Shown: positions 34,427 to 49,400 of the stretch, one piece after another
How positions within the stretch are numbered: position 1 is the stretch's first letter
Layout: the number at the start of each line of letters is the position of its first letter
Source: Nematostella vectensis
Lineage: Eukaryota; Cnidaria; Anthozoa; Actiniaria; Edwardsiidae
NCBI RefSeq assembly: GCF_932526225.1
Contig: NC_064048.1
Coordinates: 2,495,597 to 2,559,596, forward strand
Direction: 5' to 3'
DNA: 64,000 nucleotides
Position numbers and translations under genes: made by a program
Notes under the pieces: model-generated
What the model was told of the DNA's origin: nothing
The model's input: only the letters and a program-made list of their open reading frames with translations
Database searches by the model: none

Positions 34427-37400
34427 ATGAATACCAGGCGGAAGAAGTGGTCTGCGATCGTGCTGACTTGTCAAAATAAGGCCAGCGCTCATGCTTTTAA
34501 TAGAGGTAAAAAGATTTGCGAAGCTTTTTGCAATAACTTATTAGTCAAATTACTATCACTTCAAATTCAACATTATCAAGATGTCTTATTCTTGCATAAA
34601 GTTTGTAAACGAGTGCAAGAGTGATTTAAAAACTTTTTTAAGGTAATTTACTTTTCATGGAGAGCTAAACCTAAGGTTACATCTTGAATGTTTATTAAAG
34701 AAAACAAAACAAAACGTGTCAGATTTCGAGTCACGAATTGAATTAAGCACGTATTAAGTGTTTCTTTGACAACAATATTTTCCTGTTTGGAACGTTCACA
34801 AGACTGTTTTTTTTTTATTCTATTATTTATTTGAGTGGAATTTTTTATTTATTTGTTTGATTTTATCTATTTCTCTTATAGTACCATTGCTTTTATTATG
34901 AACTAGCTATGTGTATTTGATTATTGGTGTTATGCTTTATATGTGATTTTTTTCTTCATATAAATTTGCCTAAAACCTTTTTAGGTTATTAGCATAAAGG
35001 TACCATATTTACTTGAATTAGCACCTCGGTGCTTATTTAAAAGGATGAAACATGCCCAAATAGCCGAAGTATGTTTTTCCCCTCTCAATGCCAATTTTAT
35101 ACTACTTCAACAGTTTCTTTATCTTTAATAATTATTACAACTTGAAGTAGCTTTTTCCAATAAGCGTTCCATCCATTAAATATTTGTTTCTTTATTGTCG
35201 AGAGTCTATGAGCTCTGTGCTTTCTTAGAACTACATACAATAGTCATTTCACGCAGTTCATAATGTGCGATGTGGAGTTCTCCAGAGCCCTTCATTTGGT
35301 GTCGCTTGAGCAGAAATAAGAAGGGCTCTGGGGACAAGATTGCTGAGTACCCAACTAGTCCCATATGTATGAGTTCTACTCTACACATATTTATTATAAA
35401 ATATTAAATTATTATTGTCATACATGCTTTATACTTCCAGAGCTGGAGCTGTGTCAAAAGAAAGGCCTCATTGATAAAGACACCCTTCTCTTGGCCCTTG
35501 AAGACCCAAAGGCAAGAGTTGGCAGTGGTGGCGCCACGCTTAATGCACTCCTTGTCGTAACAGAACACCTGAGCGCCCAAGCAGGATTTCTGGTGAATTT
35601 CTCTTTCCTGACTTTTGCTAAACATAGGGCCTCTTTGTCAAACACCATTTGGTTTTTTCAATTGATTTTTTGAAATTAGATGATTACTATTTGCAACTAT
35701 CCCAATTTTCACCAATGAAATACCTGTGAATTATGTTTTTTACACATTAGATTTTGAATGTTAAACTTTTTATCTTAGACAGTTGAGTCCAAAGTTTTGC
35801 GAGATGCTGACATCCTTATTATGCATATGGTAAGTTAGGGCAACCATGGCCCTCAATATGCTGCTGTTTTTTGGCTGTTTTGTAAATAGAATAATTTTAG
35901 ATTTAGGGAGTGTTCATTAATTACACCGAGTGGGGGGGGGGGGGGTGGGAGGGAAGATTTTTACTCAAGACACCTTAAAATGTCGGAGCCCCCCTTTCAT
36001 TGTAAACATTTTTTGTCCGGTGCCCATCCCCCCCCCATAGAACCCCAAAATGTTCTTTCCTTTTCCCTTAGAGGACCTATTTTTTCGAAACCCCCTCCTT
36101 TTGGTGGTTAAAACTTTTCGTAGCCCCCCCCCCCTCAGTGTATTTAATGAACACTCCCTTATTGCAAGTAACCACCCATCTAAAAATAGCTGTTCTATTA
36201 TTTAGCTTAAGTTATAACACACAGAAATCTGAAAATGGCTTTGATGCGCCAAAGAATGCAAATATCTTTATTTAGGTATTCTTTAAAATATTTACTGAAC
36301 ATCTTTAAGGGGGTTGATTTGGTGTGTGTGCCCTTGGCCACCGAAAAGGGTCTGATCTTTACTAAAACTAATACAAAGAGTGCGCAATACCCCATCCCCT
36401 TCCATAGCTTATCCTGGGTAACCTATGTACATGTCTGGAAATCTAGTTGCTTAAGTGGGGATGGTTATTTTTTTCTAAGATAACGCAAATCATTCAAGAA
36501 TGCTAAGCTTAGAGAAGGGCACATTAACGGGCACATAAGATTTCTTCAATTTTGTTTTAGTTAACAGGAAAGCAGTTCAGGCTTTTTTTTTAATTCTCAA
36601 CAATATTTCTTTAGAAACTACAGTAAAATTGAACGAACTTTCAGTCATTTAAATCTAACCCTTCATATTTCTTTTGATTTCAAGGGTCGAAATTATCCTT
36701 TTAGTGCCTGTGGGAGAGCATTTACAACATTGCCAGCCAAGTATAATGACCGCTCACCTGTGATGCTCTATGATAGTCTTGTTGATGTGTTTGGGAGTCT
36801 TCTTTACCTGCTTACCTACACTGTAAGTAAACCCAAACACTAATAATCATAACAAGTTAAGTGTTCCGTCAGTTGGTCCATCCATTCATGTGTCTGTCAG
36901 TTAGCACTATACGTCATCATCATCGTAATCATTTTGGCCTCGATGGGGGGGACCCCCACAAAATCAGACAGGGGTGATGGTCAGAAAAATCGACTCTAAA
37001 CCTAAGGGATAGAACTTTGGCAGTTGGTTGAAATTTTCTGACAATCACCGCCGTCTACTTTTATGGGGAGTCCACCACCAGGCCCTGCGATCTGCCATGC
37101 ACTTGTCAAATCCTGTGTCCCTCGAGATTGTATCAGAGAATGACCAATTACAATTTCCTGTACCTCATAGGGAGCTAGCTGTATTCCCACAAGAATGGAT
37201 GGGAGATTGCCTTATCTGTTGGGCATGTGGACCAGCATGGCAGGCAGCAGAGAACAGGCCTCAAAATATTGTGGGGGGGGGGGGGGGCACAAACAAAACA
37301 TTAAGAAAATATTTGGGGGTGCTGCCCCACACACCTACTGGTCATTTCCTTATAACTTTGGGGAAATAAAATTTGGGGGGGGGTATGTACCCCTAGTGCC

Positions 37401-40400
37401 CCACCCCCTGCCAGGACTGATGAGCGAGGCCTATTAGAATGTCAGTCTGTCACTCCATGTAACCCCTACCCTTCTGTTTTAATTTTTATAACTTTGTTAA
37501 GAAAATATTGGCTACTTTTTTCCAGGTGTGCCCTGACTCTCCTAGTGGTGTCTGGGTCTGCAGTACAGATCAGATGCTGTCTGTATTGCCAGACACAGGT
37601 ATAAATCACCATAATCATCATATTTTTTTTATTATCTTCAGAATCATTATCACCAATTACCTTCATTATCACCATCTTTGTCAACATTACTATCAACCAG
37701 GATGATAATTGTCATCATCATCATCATAAATATCATCATAAATTATCATCGTCATCATCATCATCATTGCCGTCATCGTCGTCATCATCAGCCAGCATTG
37801 ATTTATATTCTTAATCAATGATTATCAACATCAACAACTTCATCATCATCATCATCATCATCATAATCATCATCATCATCATCATCTTCGACACCTTAAT
37901 CTCTGTCCAGCATCATCTGCAACCAGCATTATTTAATATTTAATGGTATATCATTATCGTCTTCACATTCATCATCCATCACAATCAGTTCATTATAATT
38001 ATCCAGCTATTCCCTATTTTTCCTTGTCACACATCTCTTGATCTCATCATCTCCCTTTTTGTTACACTCAGAACTGTTCCTGACCGAACTCAATCAATCA
38101 TCCTTGCCAATTCCTTCCAGTTCATGTTTCATTAAACCTACATATTGATCCTTGTCAAATAGTCTGCTCATGTTTTTATCATTTATTCCCATCTCATCAT
38201 TAGCTCTGTGTTTCCATGCTCAATATTTCTATCTGTTTAACACTTTGCATTTCAGTGATTGATTGGTCAAAGATGGCTTCTGACGACATAGTTCTGCTGC
38301 TCTTTGGATGCTCTCCTCTCTATGCCCGCAGTCACGGAGTCTGCAAGCTTGGAGCACAGGTCAGGGGGGTCTAGGTTTTTGCTAATAAGGGGTGGGTTAT
38401 AAAGATTTTGAAACTTGACTGAAATCTTTTTTCAGGGAAACAAGATTTTTTGGCACTGATTATCAATCCCCTGATGGGTGACATAATTTTCAAGCTATTT
38501 CTGACCTATTTAAATGCTCCTGTTTTTAGGGAGAAATCAAGGATATCTTTTTTAGAGAAACAGATGACAAAATAAAGAGTTGTTCCCTCAGCAATGGCAA
38601 TGTTCCAGTTGTAAGTGACATAAAATGAGTTTAGCAGGAATGGAATGAATTATGTATCAAAAAAGTCTTACTTTTTTAAGGAAATTTAATTTTTGGGGAG
38701 GGTTACATGTTTTGTCTTGCTTTTTTTGGTATCACTTTTTATTGAAGAAATCTCCACTAAATAGTAGTTTAGCTGTGTTTGCATTCTATACCAAAACTAT
38801 CAATTTTTTTGTAAGATAAAATATACAGTCCAAAATTCAACCATTTAGCAATTACAGTAGTTACATTTTAGTTCACACTTTGTTACAGTAAGTACATTTT
38901 TTACTCTGTTTTCAAATGAAAATTCAATCAAGAAGAAATCTTCAAAATATAGTGTATATAAAATGTTGGTGGTTGTTTTAGAAATATTTATTACTTTATT
39001 TTTTCCAGGTTGGGAGTCCAGTGTTCTTTAGTCTAAGGGCTGCAGAAAAGTTGCTATCCCTCCATAACTTCCCCCCGCTAGACGCCTGCACTTATTATGG
39101 ACTGGATAATGGTGCAAGTCCTATACAGGTGAATTTATTATAATCTTCACTACCGACCCACCACTAGCACAGTCACCACACAATAACACCAATATCACAC
39201 CATTATTATCACTATCACCACCATCATCACTATCATCATGTCATGAAGCTTCTTTTGGAGTATTTTTACTTTCGTTGTTATTTAATCTGCCTTGGGCTTT
39301 TATATCAGCATCATTATCATCATCACCATTAACACTGCCACATTATCTTTACTAATATCACCATCATCACTAATCATCATCTCATGATGTCACCCTCATA
39401 CTTTCTTCTGCCATGTTGTTTAGCTTGCTTTGGTCTTTGATATCACTATCATTAATTATCATCACCTCTATCACTACTGCACCATTATCATTACTTATAC
39501 CATCATCACTATCAACATCTCTTGATTTGCCTGTTCAGGTACAGTACTTATACTCTTTCTTTTGCCTTATTATTTAGCTTGCCTTGGTGTTTGATATCAT
39601 GCTAAGTACCTGCACAGACATCACAGAGGAGGATTTTGTGAGAGGCACCCGCAGTACGTCATACGGCAAGAGTACAAAGACCAGCACCGAGCAGATGACT
39701 GAGGAGGAGATGTCTCAAATGGCTGGCGCACGTAGTGTCCTGTGGAGGAACATGCGAGGCCTCAAGCCACACGGAGGTGTTATTTCACACAATACATCTC
39801 TCTGGCAACTATGTCACACAATATACCTCTCACACAATACATCTCTCAGGCAATCATGTCACACAGTGCATCTCCCAGACAACCATGTCACACAATACAT
39901 CTCTCTGGCAAACATGTCACACAATATACCTCTCACTTATTTCATCTCCAAGACAAACATGTCACACAATATGCCTGTAACTCAATACAACTACCAGGCT
40001 ACAATTTCACACAATTTGTCTGTCACACAATACATCTCTCTGGCAACTATGTCACACAATACATCTCTCAGGCAACAATGTCACACAATATGCCTGTCAC
40101 ACAATACACCTCCCAGACAACCATGTCACACAATATGCCTGTAACACAATGCATCTCCCAGGCTACAATGTCACACAATACATCTCTTAGGCAACAATTT
40201 CACACAATTTGTCTGTCACACAATACATCTCTCTGGCAACTATGTCACACAATACATCTCTCAGGCAACAATGTCACACAATATGCCTGTCACACAATAC
40301 ACCTCCCAGACAACCATGTCACACAATATGCCTGTAACACAATGCATCTCCCAGGCTACAATGTCACACAATACATCTCTTAGGCAACAATGACAAACAA

Positions 40401-43400
40401 TATGCATGTCACACAATACAAATCTCTCTGGCGATTATGTCACACAATATACCCCTCACACACTACATCTCCCAGACAACCATGTCACACAATATGCCTG
40501 TAACACAATACATCTCCCAGACAACCATGTCACACAATTTGTCTGTCACACAATACATCTCTCAGGCAACAATGTCACACAATATGCTTGTCACACAATA
40601 CAAATCTCTCTGGTGACTATGTCACACAATATACCTCTCACACACTACATCTCTCAGGCGACCATGTCACACAATGTGCCTGTCACACAATACATCTCCA
40701 AGGCAACCATGTCACACAATATGCCTGTCACAAAATACATCTCCCAGGCTACAATGTCACACAATATATCTCTCAGTCAACAATGTCACACATTATGCCT
40801 GTCACACAATACATCCCCCAGGAAACCATGTCACACAATACATCTCCCAGGCTACAATGTCACTTAATTTGTCTGTCACACAATACATCTCTCAGGCAAC
40901 AATGTCACACAATATGCCTGTCACACAATACATCCCCCAGGCAACCATGACACACAATACATCTCCCAGGCTACAATGTTACACAATTTGTCTGTCACAC
41001 AATACACCTCTTAGGCAACAATGTCACACAATACATCTTTCAGGCAATAATGTCACACAATACTGTATGCAGGACAAAACCATTATTCCAATCACACGAT
41101 AAGCCTGTCACACAATCTGTTTGTCACACAGTATACCTGTATCACAATACTCTTGTCACACAATAAGCCTGTCACAATGTTTGTTTGTCACACAATAAGC
41201 CTGTCACAAGGTATGACTGTCACAATATGTGATTATCATACAAAAGCCTGTCACAAAGTATATTCTTGTCACACAATAAGCCTGTCACAAAGTATATTCT
41301 TGTCACACAATAAGCCTGTCACAAAGTATATTCTTGTCACACAATATGGCTGTCACAATGTATGCTTATCATACAATAAGCCTGTCACAATATATTACTG
41401 TCACAATGAGCCTGTCAAAATGTATGTTTGTCACGCAATAAGACTGTAACACAATAGAACTTTTGCACTATAGGACTATTATACACAATAAACTTGTCAT
41501 ACAATAATCCTATAATACATAAATACAGTAGCATACCAGGAACATTGCCAGGATATTTTTAAGAAGTTTGGGGTAGGCATAGTTTTACATCCTGTCACAC
41601 ACTCACCCCAACAAGCCTGACTCCAGTTTTTCATCATACTAGTCGTCTTACAAGGAGCAGAGTACCATTACATGGCCTCCACGGGCATGTGCTACAGGGA
41701 TCAACTGCTGGCCAGTGCCAAGATTATCCAAGACAGTGGGCTCCCATTTTTATGCAGCAACATCACACATATAGCCCCATTGGATGGGAGTGCCTCTGCA
41801 TTAAGCCCTGTTATTGCAGACTCGGCCGTCGTGTTGAATTCTATTGTCGAGGGAAGAGTTAGCATTGGAGAGAACGCGGTCATCTCACATTGTCACTTAG
41901 AGGTATGATAACATGTCTAACATCTCTTGTGACTCACTATTGTGGAAGCAAGGGTTACTGGTTAGTGGGTTTGTTATAGCAAGAAATGTAACAAAGAATT
42001 TGGAGTGATCTACAGTGGCTTAAAGTGTTAGTAAAAATAACCTTGGTTATCTTTGGTGGCGCAGTTGACAGAGCAAAGCTTCACAACCACAATCACCATC
42101 ATCAACACCACCATCAACACATCACCACCACTGTCACAACCATTATCACCACCACTACCACCACCATCAACACATCACCACCGCCATCACAACCATTATC
42201 ACCACCACCACCATCAACACATCATCACCACCGTTACCACCATCATCATCACCACCATCAACACATCACCACTGCCGTCACAACCATTATCACCACCACC
42301 ACCATCATCACCACCATCAACACATCACCAACGGCGTCACAACCATTATCACCACCACCACCATCATCACCACCATCAACACATCACCAACAGCGTCACA
42401 ACCATTATCACCACCACCACCATCATCACCACCATCAACACATCACCAACGGCGTCACAACCATTATCACCACCACCACCATCATCACCACCATCAACAC
42501 ATTTGTGGTCAAACATGCAGCGAGCGTAGCCAGGTTTTTAACAGGAGGGCGCTCAAAAGTGACTTTCAAGGCATTTTCTCCTGTATTTTAGATAATGTCT
42601 CATACATTTACTGTATTTTTGGCTGCTAAAGGGGGGGCAGGCCCCCTAGGCCACCCCCCTGGCTACACCCCCTAATATGAGTCATGTGGTAGCGGCCTTA
42701 GTCGCCTTGCTATGCCTTTGTTACAACCACATTATATCTTCGCTCTCTCATAATGCAGCATTCCAACTGCTAGGAAGCTGATTAGCTTCCCTTTCCAAAT
42801 TGATTTATCCCTTTATTTATCTATATTTATTTATTTGCTTACTTTTTATTTACTTCTTTATTTTGTATATATTAGTTATTTTTGATAACTCGTAATTTGT
42901 TTGCCCTTAGGGGGGGCTGTCCATAGGCCCTGGGTGTGTCCTGACAGGTATTGGTCCACGGGTCATGAAGGTAAATACAGCATTGTGCTATCACCATGGT
43001 TATTGTTGCTATAGTGACCCAAGTGAGGGTCTATCCCCCCTTTGGTCAAGGAATTTGTTTGTGAGAAGTACGAGGGTAAAACCCCGTCTCCATCCCCCCC
43101 CCCTCCCTTACCCCCTCACCACCTTGTTTGCTGCCATCCACTCATCTTTTACCCTTTGTGCTTGCTAAGCGGGCTAGTTGTTTTATGAGTCTGTGCACAT
43201 TTTACGAGGAATCCTCAGGCGCGGATCATACTAAACGTACTTAAATCATTTTGACCTGTTTACGTAGACAGATGTAAATAGGCGCCTGGCCCAATATGCC
43301 TGTGATGTGACAAAATGAAAGATTTCTCTCTTGAAGAAATTTTGTTACTAACATTGACAACTAATGTTTTTACCTACTATTGAATTAGAAAAAAATATAT

Positions 43401-46400
43401 ATGTTTCTTAATTTGCAGGTCTGCATTTTTATTCTTAGTGTTTTTTTTATTTATGACACCATTTTGGAGCAAATGCCCCTTACGTTCTGTGCCATTTTTT
43501 TTTTATAATTTGCGTGAGATGTGTAGTCCCCTTCCCTGTGTCATTCTGACGGATGTCTCTGAAGTGTTAGTCCCTTTTTCTCTACAGGAGACAGGAATCT
43601 CGATTCCCCCCGATCTGTGTCTCCTCGGGTACAACGTCTGCCTGCCGAACCTTGGCGACCGCTTGATGAATGCTCTCGTAGTGTTCGGGGTCTTCGACGA
43701 CTTAGAGGTAAGTAAGACTTCGTCCCTACCGAACCTTAGCGACCGCTTGACGAATGCTCTCGTAGTGATTGGGGTCTACGATGACTGGGGTATACCTAAG
43801 ACATTCGATTTATCAAACATTGGAGACCGTTTGACGAATTCTAATCTTTATATATCCTATTTGCTTAGGATTTCAAGCCCACGAAAACACATTTTATCAG
43901 CTTACCTTAATAACTATTTTCCCTAGTGCGCCATTACGTCAGAGAGGAGTACGTTTTGTAACAAGCCATGGGAAGATTTCTTCCAGAGGACGGGTCTCAC
44001 AGTGGACGATATCTGGATGCGCAATATGGTGAGTGTTACCAGTAATAGGGACCTTAAGTTTACCTTGACGACGACTAGGACAACAGCCGGGGTGGGGGGG
44101 ACTCTCTATAACAGTAGACGGGGGTGATCTCCTATCTTTTGGGGTATAGACATGAATGTAGTCATGAAAGAGAGGTGCTCGATGGTGCTGTCTTAGGACT
44201 GCAGTTCAGTAGAAAAACTGAAAATGTGTTTAGGGTTAGAAATTGCTTTGACAACACTCAATGTGCTATCTTATAGGGGTAAGAATTGCTTTTGACCCAC
44301 CCAAAGTGTTATCCCTTAGGGTTAGAATTGATTTTGCTGACGATCATCCCCGTATGTTTCTATGCCCCCCCCCCCCCCCCCCCAGAACGTATGAAAAGAG
44401 TAACGAAAGGCAAGCGAACCCGTCCTCATTTGACCGCGAAAGTTTAAGTTCTCACGTCGTGGTTTGGTAGAAACGGCTGAAGCGTATCAGACAAAACAGA
44501 TTTTCACGGGCTTCTATTCAATTCGCAATTCAGCCGCCGTCGTCAGTGGAGGTGGCGGTCCCAGGGGAAGGGGGGATATTCTGGTATAAGAAGACGGACA
44601 GAGGGTATTCGGGTATTCATTAGAGAAGGATAGGAGGTAAATAAATGGGTTAATAGTCGAAGTGAAGCGCTCCTTTCTTAAAGATTCTCCTCAATCCATC
44701 CTCAAAGTTCGGTTCGAATGTTTAAATGTTTCTAAGGCTCATATACTATCCTAATCCTAGCTTCACGCCTCCCCACGGGGGAGGGGGGGGGGGTTAGAGC
44801 TTTTGTGGTGGCTAATTTATGCTTCTGCTGACAGTCTGAGGACAAACGTTGTCTGATGAACGCCCGCCTCTTCCCAATCATCTGTCCTTTTGGGGAAGAA
44901 GAGTTATCTGCTTCGGACACCCTGTGGTTAGCTGGCGTCACCACCAGCAGGCCATTCACGGATGACAAACTTCGACAAAGGTAGAGTCCCGTGTAAACAG
45001 CGAACATTACTATCGTAGCGTCTCAACCCTCGTGTAAACAGCGAACATTACTATCGTAGCGTCTCAAGCCTCGTGTAAACAGCGAACATTATTATCGTAG
45101 CGTCGCAAGTTCCGTGCAAACAGTGAACACTACTATCGTGGCGTCGCTCAAGTCTCGTGGAAACAGCGAACATTACTATCGTAGCGTCTCAAGTCCCGTG
45201 TAAACAGCGAACATTACTATCGTAGCGTCGCTCAAGCACCGTGTAAACAGCGAACATTACTATCGTAGCGTCTCAAGTCCCGTGTAAACAGCGAACATTA
45301 CTATCGTAGCGTCTCAAGTCCCGTATAAAGAGCTAACATTACTATCGTAGCGTCGCTCAAGCACCGTGTAAACAGCGAACATTACTATCGTAGCGTCTCA
45401 AGTCCCGTGTAAACAGCGAACATTATTATCGTAGCGTCGCTCAATCCCCGTGTAAACAGCGCACATTACTATCGTAGCGTCTCAAACCCCGTGTAAACAG
45501 CGCCAACACAACTCAGCATACAATTGTAACCTCGCTTAAGCCCCGTACAAAATACGCCAGCATTACCACGTCTTGCTGTTTTTCACCTCCTCTCCATCTT
45601 CACCCCCTCCTCCCCCCCCCCCTTCCTCTGCGATTGCGCTTGCTACACAAGCCATTTCGTAAGCTACCCTCTCATCCCTAAGAACTCAAATGAACATGAA
45701 AGCCACGACATAAACTTATTTGTTGATATTTCTGTAGATGGTTCTCCTCACTGCGACTCTCACTCAAAGAGCTCCTCTCAGTTGCGGACCTAAGTCACGA
45801 GTTTGAGTGGAGGAGATCCCTGTGGTTTGAGATTGGGCGCCGGCAGGTCGAGGAAGCCTTGGTCAGCAGTTCAAACACGTGCTTCCTGCCTTTCTTCAAG
45901 TCCTGCGCAAAAGATGGCTTCCACAAGGAGTTACTCGAAGCGCTTGATAAAGGTAAGACTGCCCTGTCCGTGGTTCCGCCCCTCTACCCAAACTTCCATA
46001 TTTCTATTGAGTGTGATATAATAGTCCAGCGCAAAAGATGACTTCCACAAGAAGTTACTCGGAGCGCTTAATAACAGTAATGATAAGACTGCCAAGCCCT
46101 GTCCTGTTTGTACAACATCGACGACGGCAACGCGGCGCCAAGGCGCCAGACGTGAAATGCACACTTCGTCTGATACATTTTAGCCGTTTTCCTCCAAACC
46201 ACGACGTGTAAACACGTTTCACGGGGTCCAGCGAGAAAAATTAAGGACGTTTTCGCTGTAAACCAAATTTATTTCCAAAATTTTAGGGGTACAGGCGTCG
46301 TTTAAAAATGAGAGGACTCGGATAAAAGCCGAGGACAGGTTAGCTTGGGATGTTTCAGGAGTGTAAATGGCTTGGGATGTTTCAGGAGTGTAAATGGCTT

Positions 46401-49400
46401 GGGATGTTTCAGGGGTGTGAATAGTTTGGGATGTTTTAGGGGTGTAAATGGCTTGGAATGTTTCAGGGGTGTGAATAGCTTGGGATGTTTCAGGGGTGTG
46501 AATAGTTTGGGATGTTTCAGGGGTGTAAATGGCTTGGAATGTTTCAGGGGTGTGAATAGCTTGGGATGTTTCAGGGGTGTGAATAGTTTGGGATGTTTCA
46601 GGGGTGTAAATGGCTTGGAATGTTTCAGGGGTGTGAATAGCTTGGGATGTTTCAGGGGTGTAAATGGCTTGGGATGTTTCAGGGGTGTAAATGGCTTGGG
46701 ATGTTTCAGGAGTGTAAATGGCTTGGAATGTTTCAGTGGTGTAAATGGCTTGGGATATTTCAGGGGTGTAAATGGCTCTGTTCATTGGTGACATTGAATC
46801 CTTCATCCCATTAGGAGGTGATGCCGCTGCCTTTCGCTCATCTTTATTGTCATTTATCCATCACCTATATAAAAAATCAACTTTTCTGTACAGGCTGCAG
46901 GTTTACTCAAAACTTGAAATTACCTAGAGTAAGCCAATTATTTCCTTTCGATAAAATTCATTTCACAGAAGGTGAAATTTATTACAGGGTGTTTTTACGT
47001 TGTTTTGTTACTCACTCTGTCATGTTTTTAGTGCCACTTAACCTTGCTATTTACTCTCTAATTACCTATTCTCAGTTGCATGTACAAGTCCGCCCGGCAT
47101 TGCGGCGCGCACGCTGGCGTGTATTGCAGACGTTCTTGGCGCAATGACAGGAGATGAGGCCGGGTTACGTAGCGGACCAGCTGGAAATGTAACGTGGCGA
47201 CAATCCTTCCAGCTGTTGGAGGTATTGTATGATGTGAACAAAGAAGAGGCTATTGTTACTTTACAGTACAACGCGGGCTATTGTGGCTACGCGGGGAAAC
47301 GTCTCATCTCCTTATTTTCTTTACGCGCGCTACCGTCACCACTACGTGACTATCAGGACATTAAAATGACCCCCCCCCCCCTTTTTTCCCATTTGACGCG
47401 CGCTACCGTGACCATCAGGACATAAAAAGTACCCCCTTTTTACCATGTGACGCGCGCTAGCGTGACCACCTGAGGATGAAAACGTCTTTTTATCTTACAA
47501 TGTGACGTGCGCTACCGTGACCACCAGGACATGAAAAGTACCGCCTTTTTACCATGGACACGCGCTACCGTGACCATCAAACCATGAAAAATACCCCCTT
47601 TTTACCATGTGATGCGCGCTACCGTGACCAGCAGGAGATGTAAACGTCTCATTTTAAGAGCACATGCTATTAAACACCCCTGCTCAAATGACTGCTGATA
47701 ACCTTTCTACGAAACCTGTGGCTTCTAGTTCTTAAATTGTCTTGTTTTCAGAGAAAACGCATCAAAGAGGGTGTCGCGGCATTGGCAGCCGAGCGAACAA
47801 AGTGGATTGATAGGTAATTAAGATAGTGAAATCTGTTAAGACCTCCGAGTGCGAGTACCGTAATTAGAATAAGCGCCTCTCCTAAGGGGTAAAATATGAA
47901 TAAGCGCCTCTCCTTAGGGGTAAAATATGAATAAGCGCCTCACCTAAGGGGTAAAATATGAATGTGCCTCTCCTTATGGGTAAAATATGAATAAGCGCCT
48001 CTCCTTAGGGGTAAAATATGAATAAGCGCCTCACCTAAGGGGTAAAATATGAATGTGCCTCTCCTTATGGGTAAAATATGAATAAGCGCCTCTCCTTAGG
48101 GGTAAAATATGAATAAGCTCCTCTCCTAAGGGGTAAAATATGAAAAAGCGCCTCTCCTAAGGGGTAAAATATTAATGTGCCTCTCCTTAGGGGTAAAATA
48201 TGAATAAGCGCCTCTCCTTATGGGTAAAATATGAATAAGCGCCTCTCCTTAGGGGTAAAATATGAATAAGCGCCTCTCCTTAGGGGTAAAATATGAAAAA
48301 GCGCCTCTCCTAAGGGGTAAAATATGAATGTGCCTCTCCTAAGGGGTAAAATATGAATAAACGCCTCTTCCGAATAAGCGCCTCGCTTGAACGTGTTACA
48401 CTCAATAGACTTGGGGTAAAATATGATGACAAAAGGGACTCGCTAAACGCTAAACAAGGGCAGTAACGATAACTGACAGCACCAGCTGACAGAACATTTT
48501 ATTATTGAAAGCTTGTTCTGTTATGGTTCTTGGAGGATGTTATCCTAGCACGATGTAAAAAATATTTCAATCTAAAGATGTAATAAGCGATTTTTTTAAT
48601 AAGCGCCTCCCCCGAAGAAGCGTCTGTGCCTGGGACAAAAAAATAAGCAAATTCATTAGGCGGGGAGTTCGAGTTACCCGAGTAACGACCGAAAACTAGG
48701 ATTTTCAGTCAGTTCAAGCAAACAGAAAACTCGATTTATCCAAGTTCGAGTTATTAGGGTCACCCTGCATTTATCAAATCATAGACTGATTTTTAAGGCA
48801 CAATCATTCATCTAGGAAAAGAAAAAAATGCTACTTTATTAGTTGCTGTAAATTTCGGAAATTTAATTTTCGTGTTAGAATAGGCCATTTCGACAGTGCT
48901 GAAAAACGCAAGACTAGTTCCAGTACCGCGCGGTTAAACCAGCCTTTTTGTTTTAAAATGGTGGCGTTTTACCGGCGAATTGTCACATTTTGACGAATGC
49001 TAAGAAAACTAGACCAAACCTAAGGCTATAATTTTCTTTATGACCCCCTTATTATCAAACAAATCTGTCATCTTTTGTACAATATGGTTTTAATGCTGTA
49101 CAGATAGTCAAAACAGCGACTGAAGTCAGCATTTCGTACCTTTACTCGAACGAGTCAACACTACGATTGTGTTTGTTTTCGCCAGAACACGCGCATGCGC
49201 ATACGTTATTCAGCACCGTCGGCCATTTTGCAATAAGCATGCACGCGCACTCGACATGAAAACCCACTAACTACCGTCATGCAGCGCGCGCTTTGTTTAA
49301 TGCAAGCTTAAATAGGTGTGCGTTCCTTTCTGGTATTTGAGGTATAGCCTATTGCCAGCCATGCAAAAATGAAACACCGTCGCAGCTATGATTGAAAATT

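Noticed and set aside
39584-41102. Long forward frames rich in SHNT and QYIS repeats
   Set aside because: They arise from the minisatellite in FCSK intron 9; only 39578-39776 is coding.
42025-42591. His/Thr-rich 158-188 codon frames
   Set aside because: A product of the CCA/ATC minisatellite in all forward frames; no codon bias or splice context.
45000-45500. Evenly spaced repeats resembling a CRISPR array
   Set aside because: Units are contiguous with no unique spacers, inside an intron of an animal gene.
46219-46806. 195-codon reverse frame of TPETSQAIY repeats and its forward mirror
   Set aside because: The 27-bp period keeps both strands open; it is a repeat artefact within an intron.
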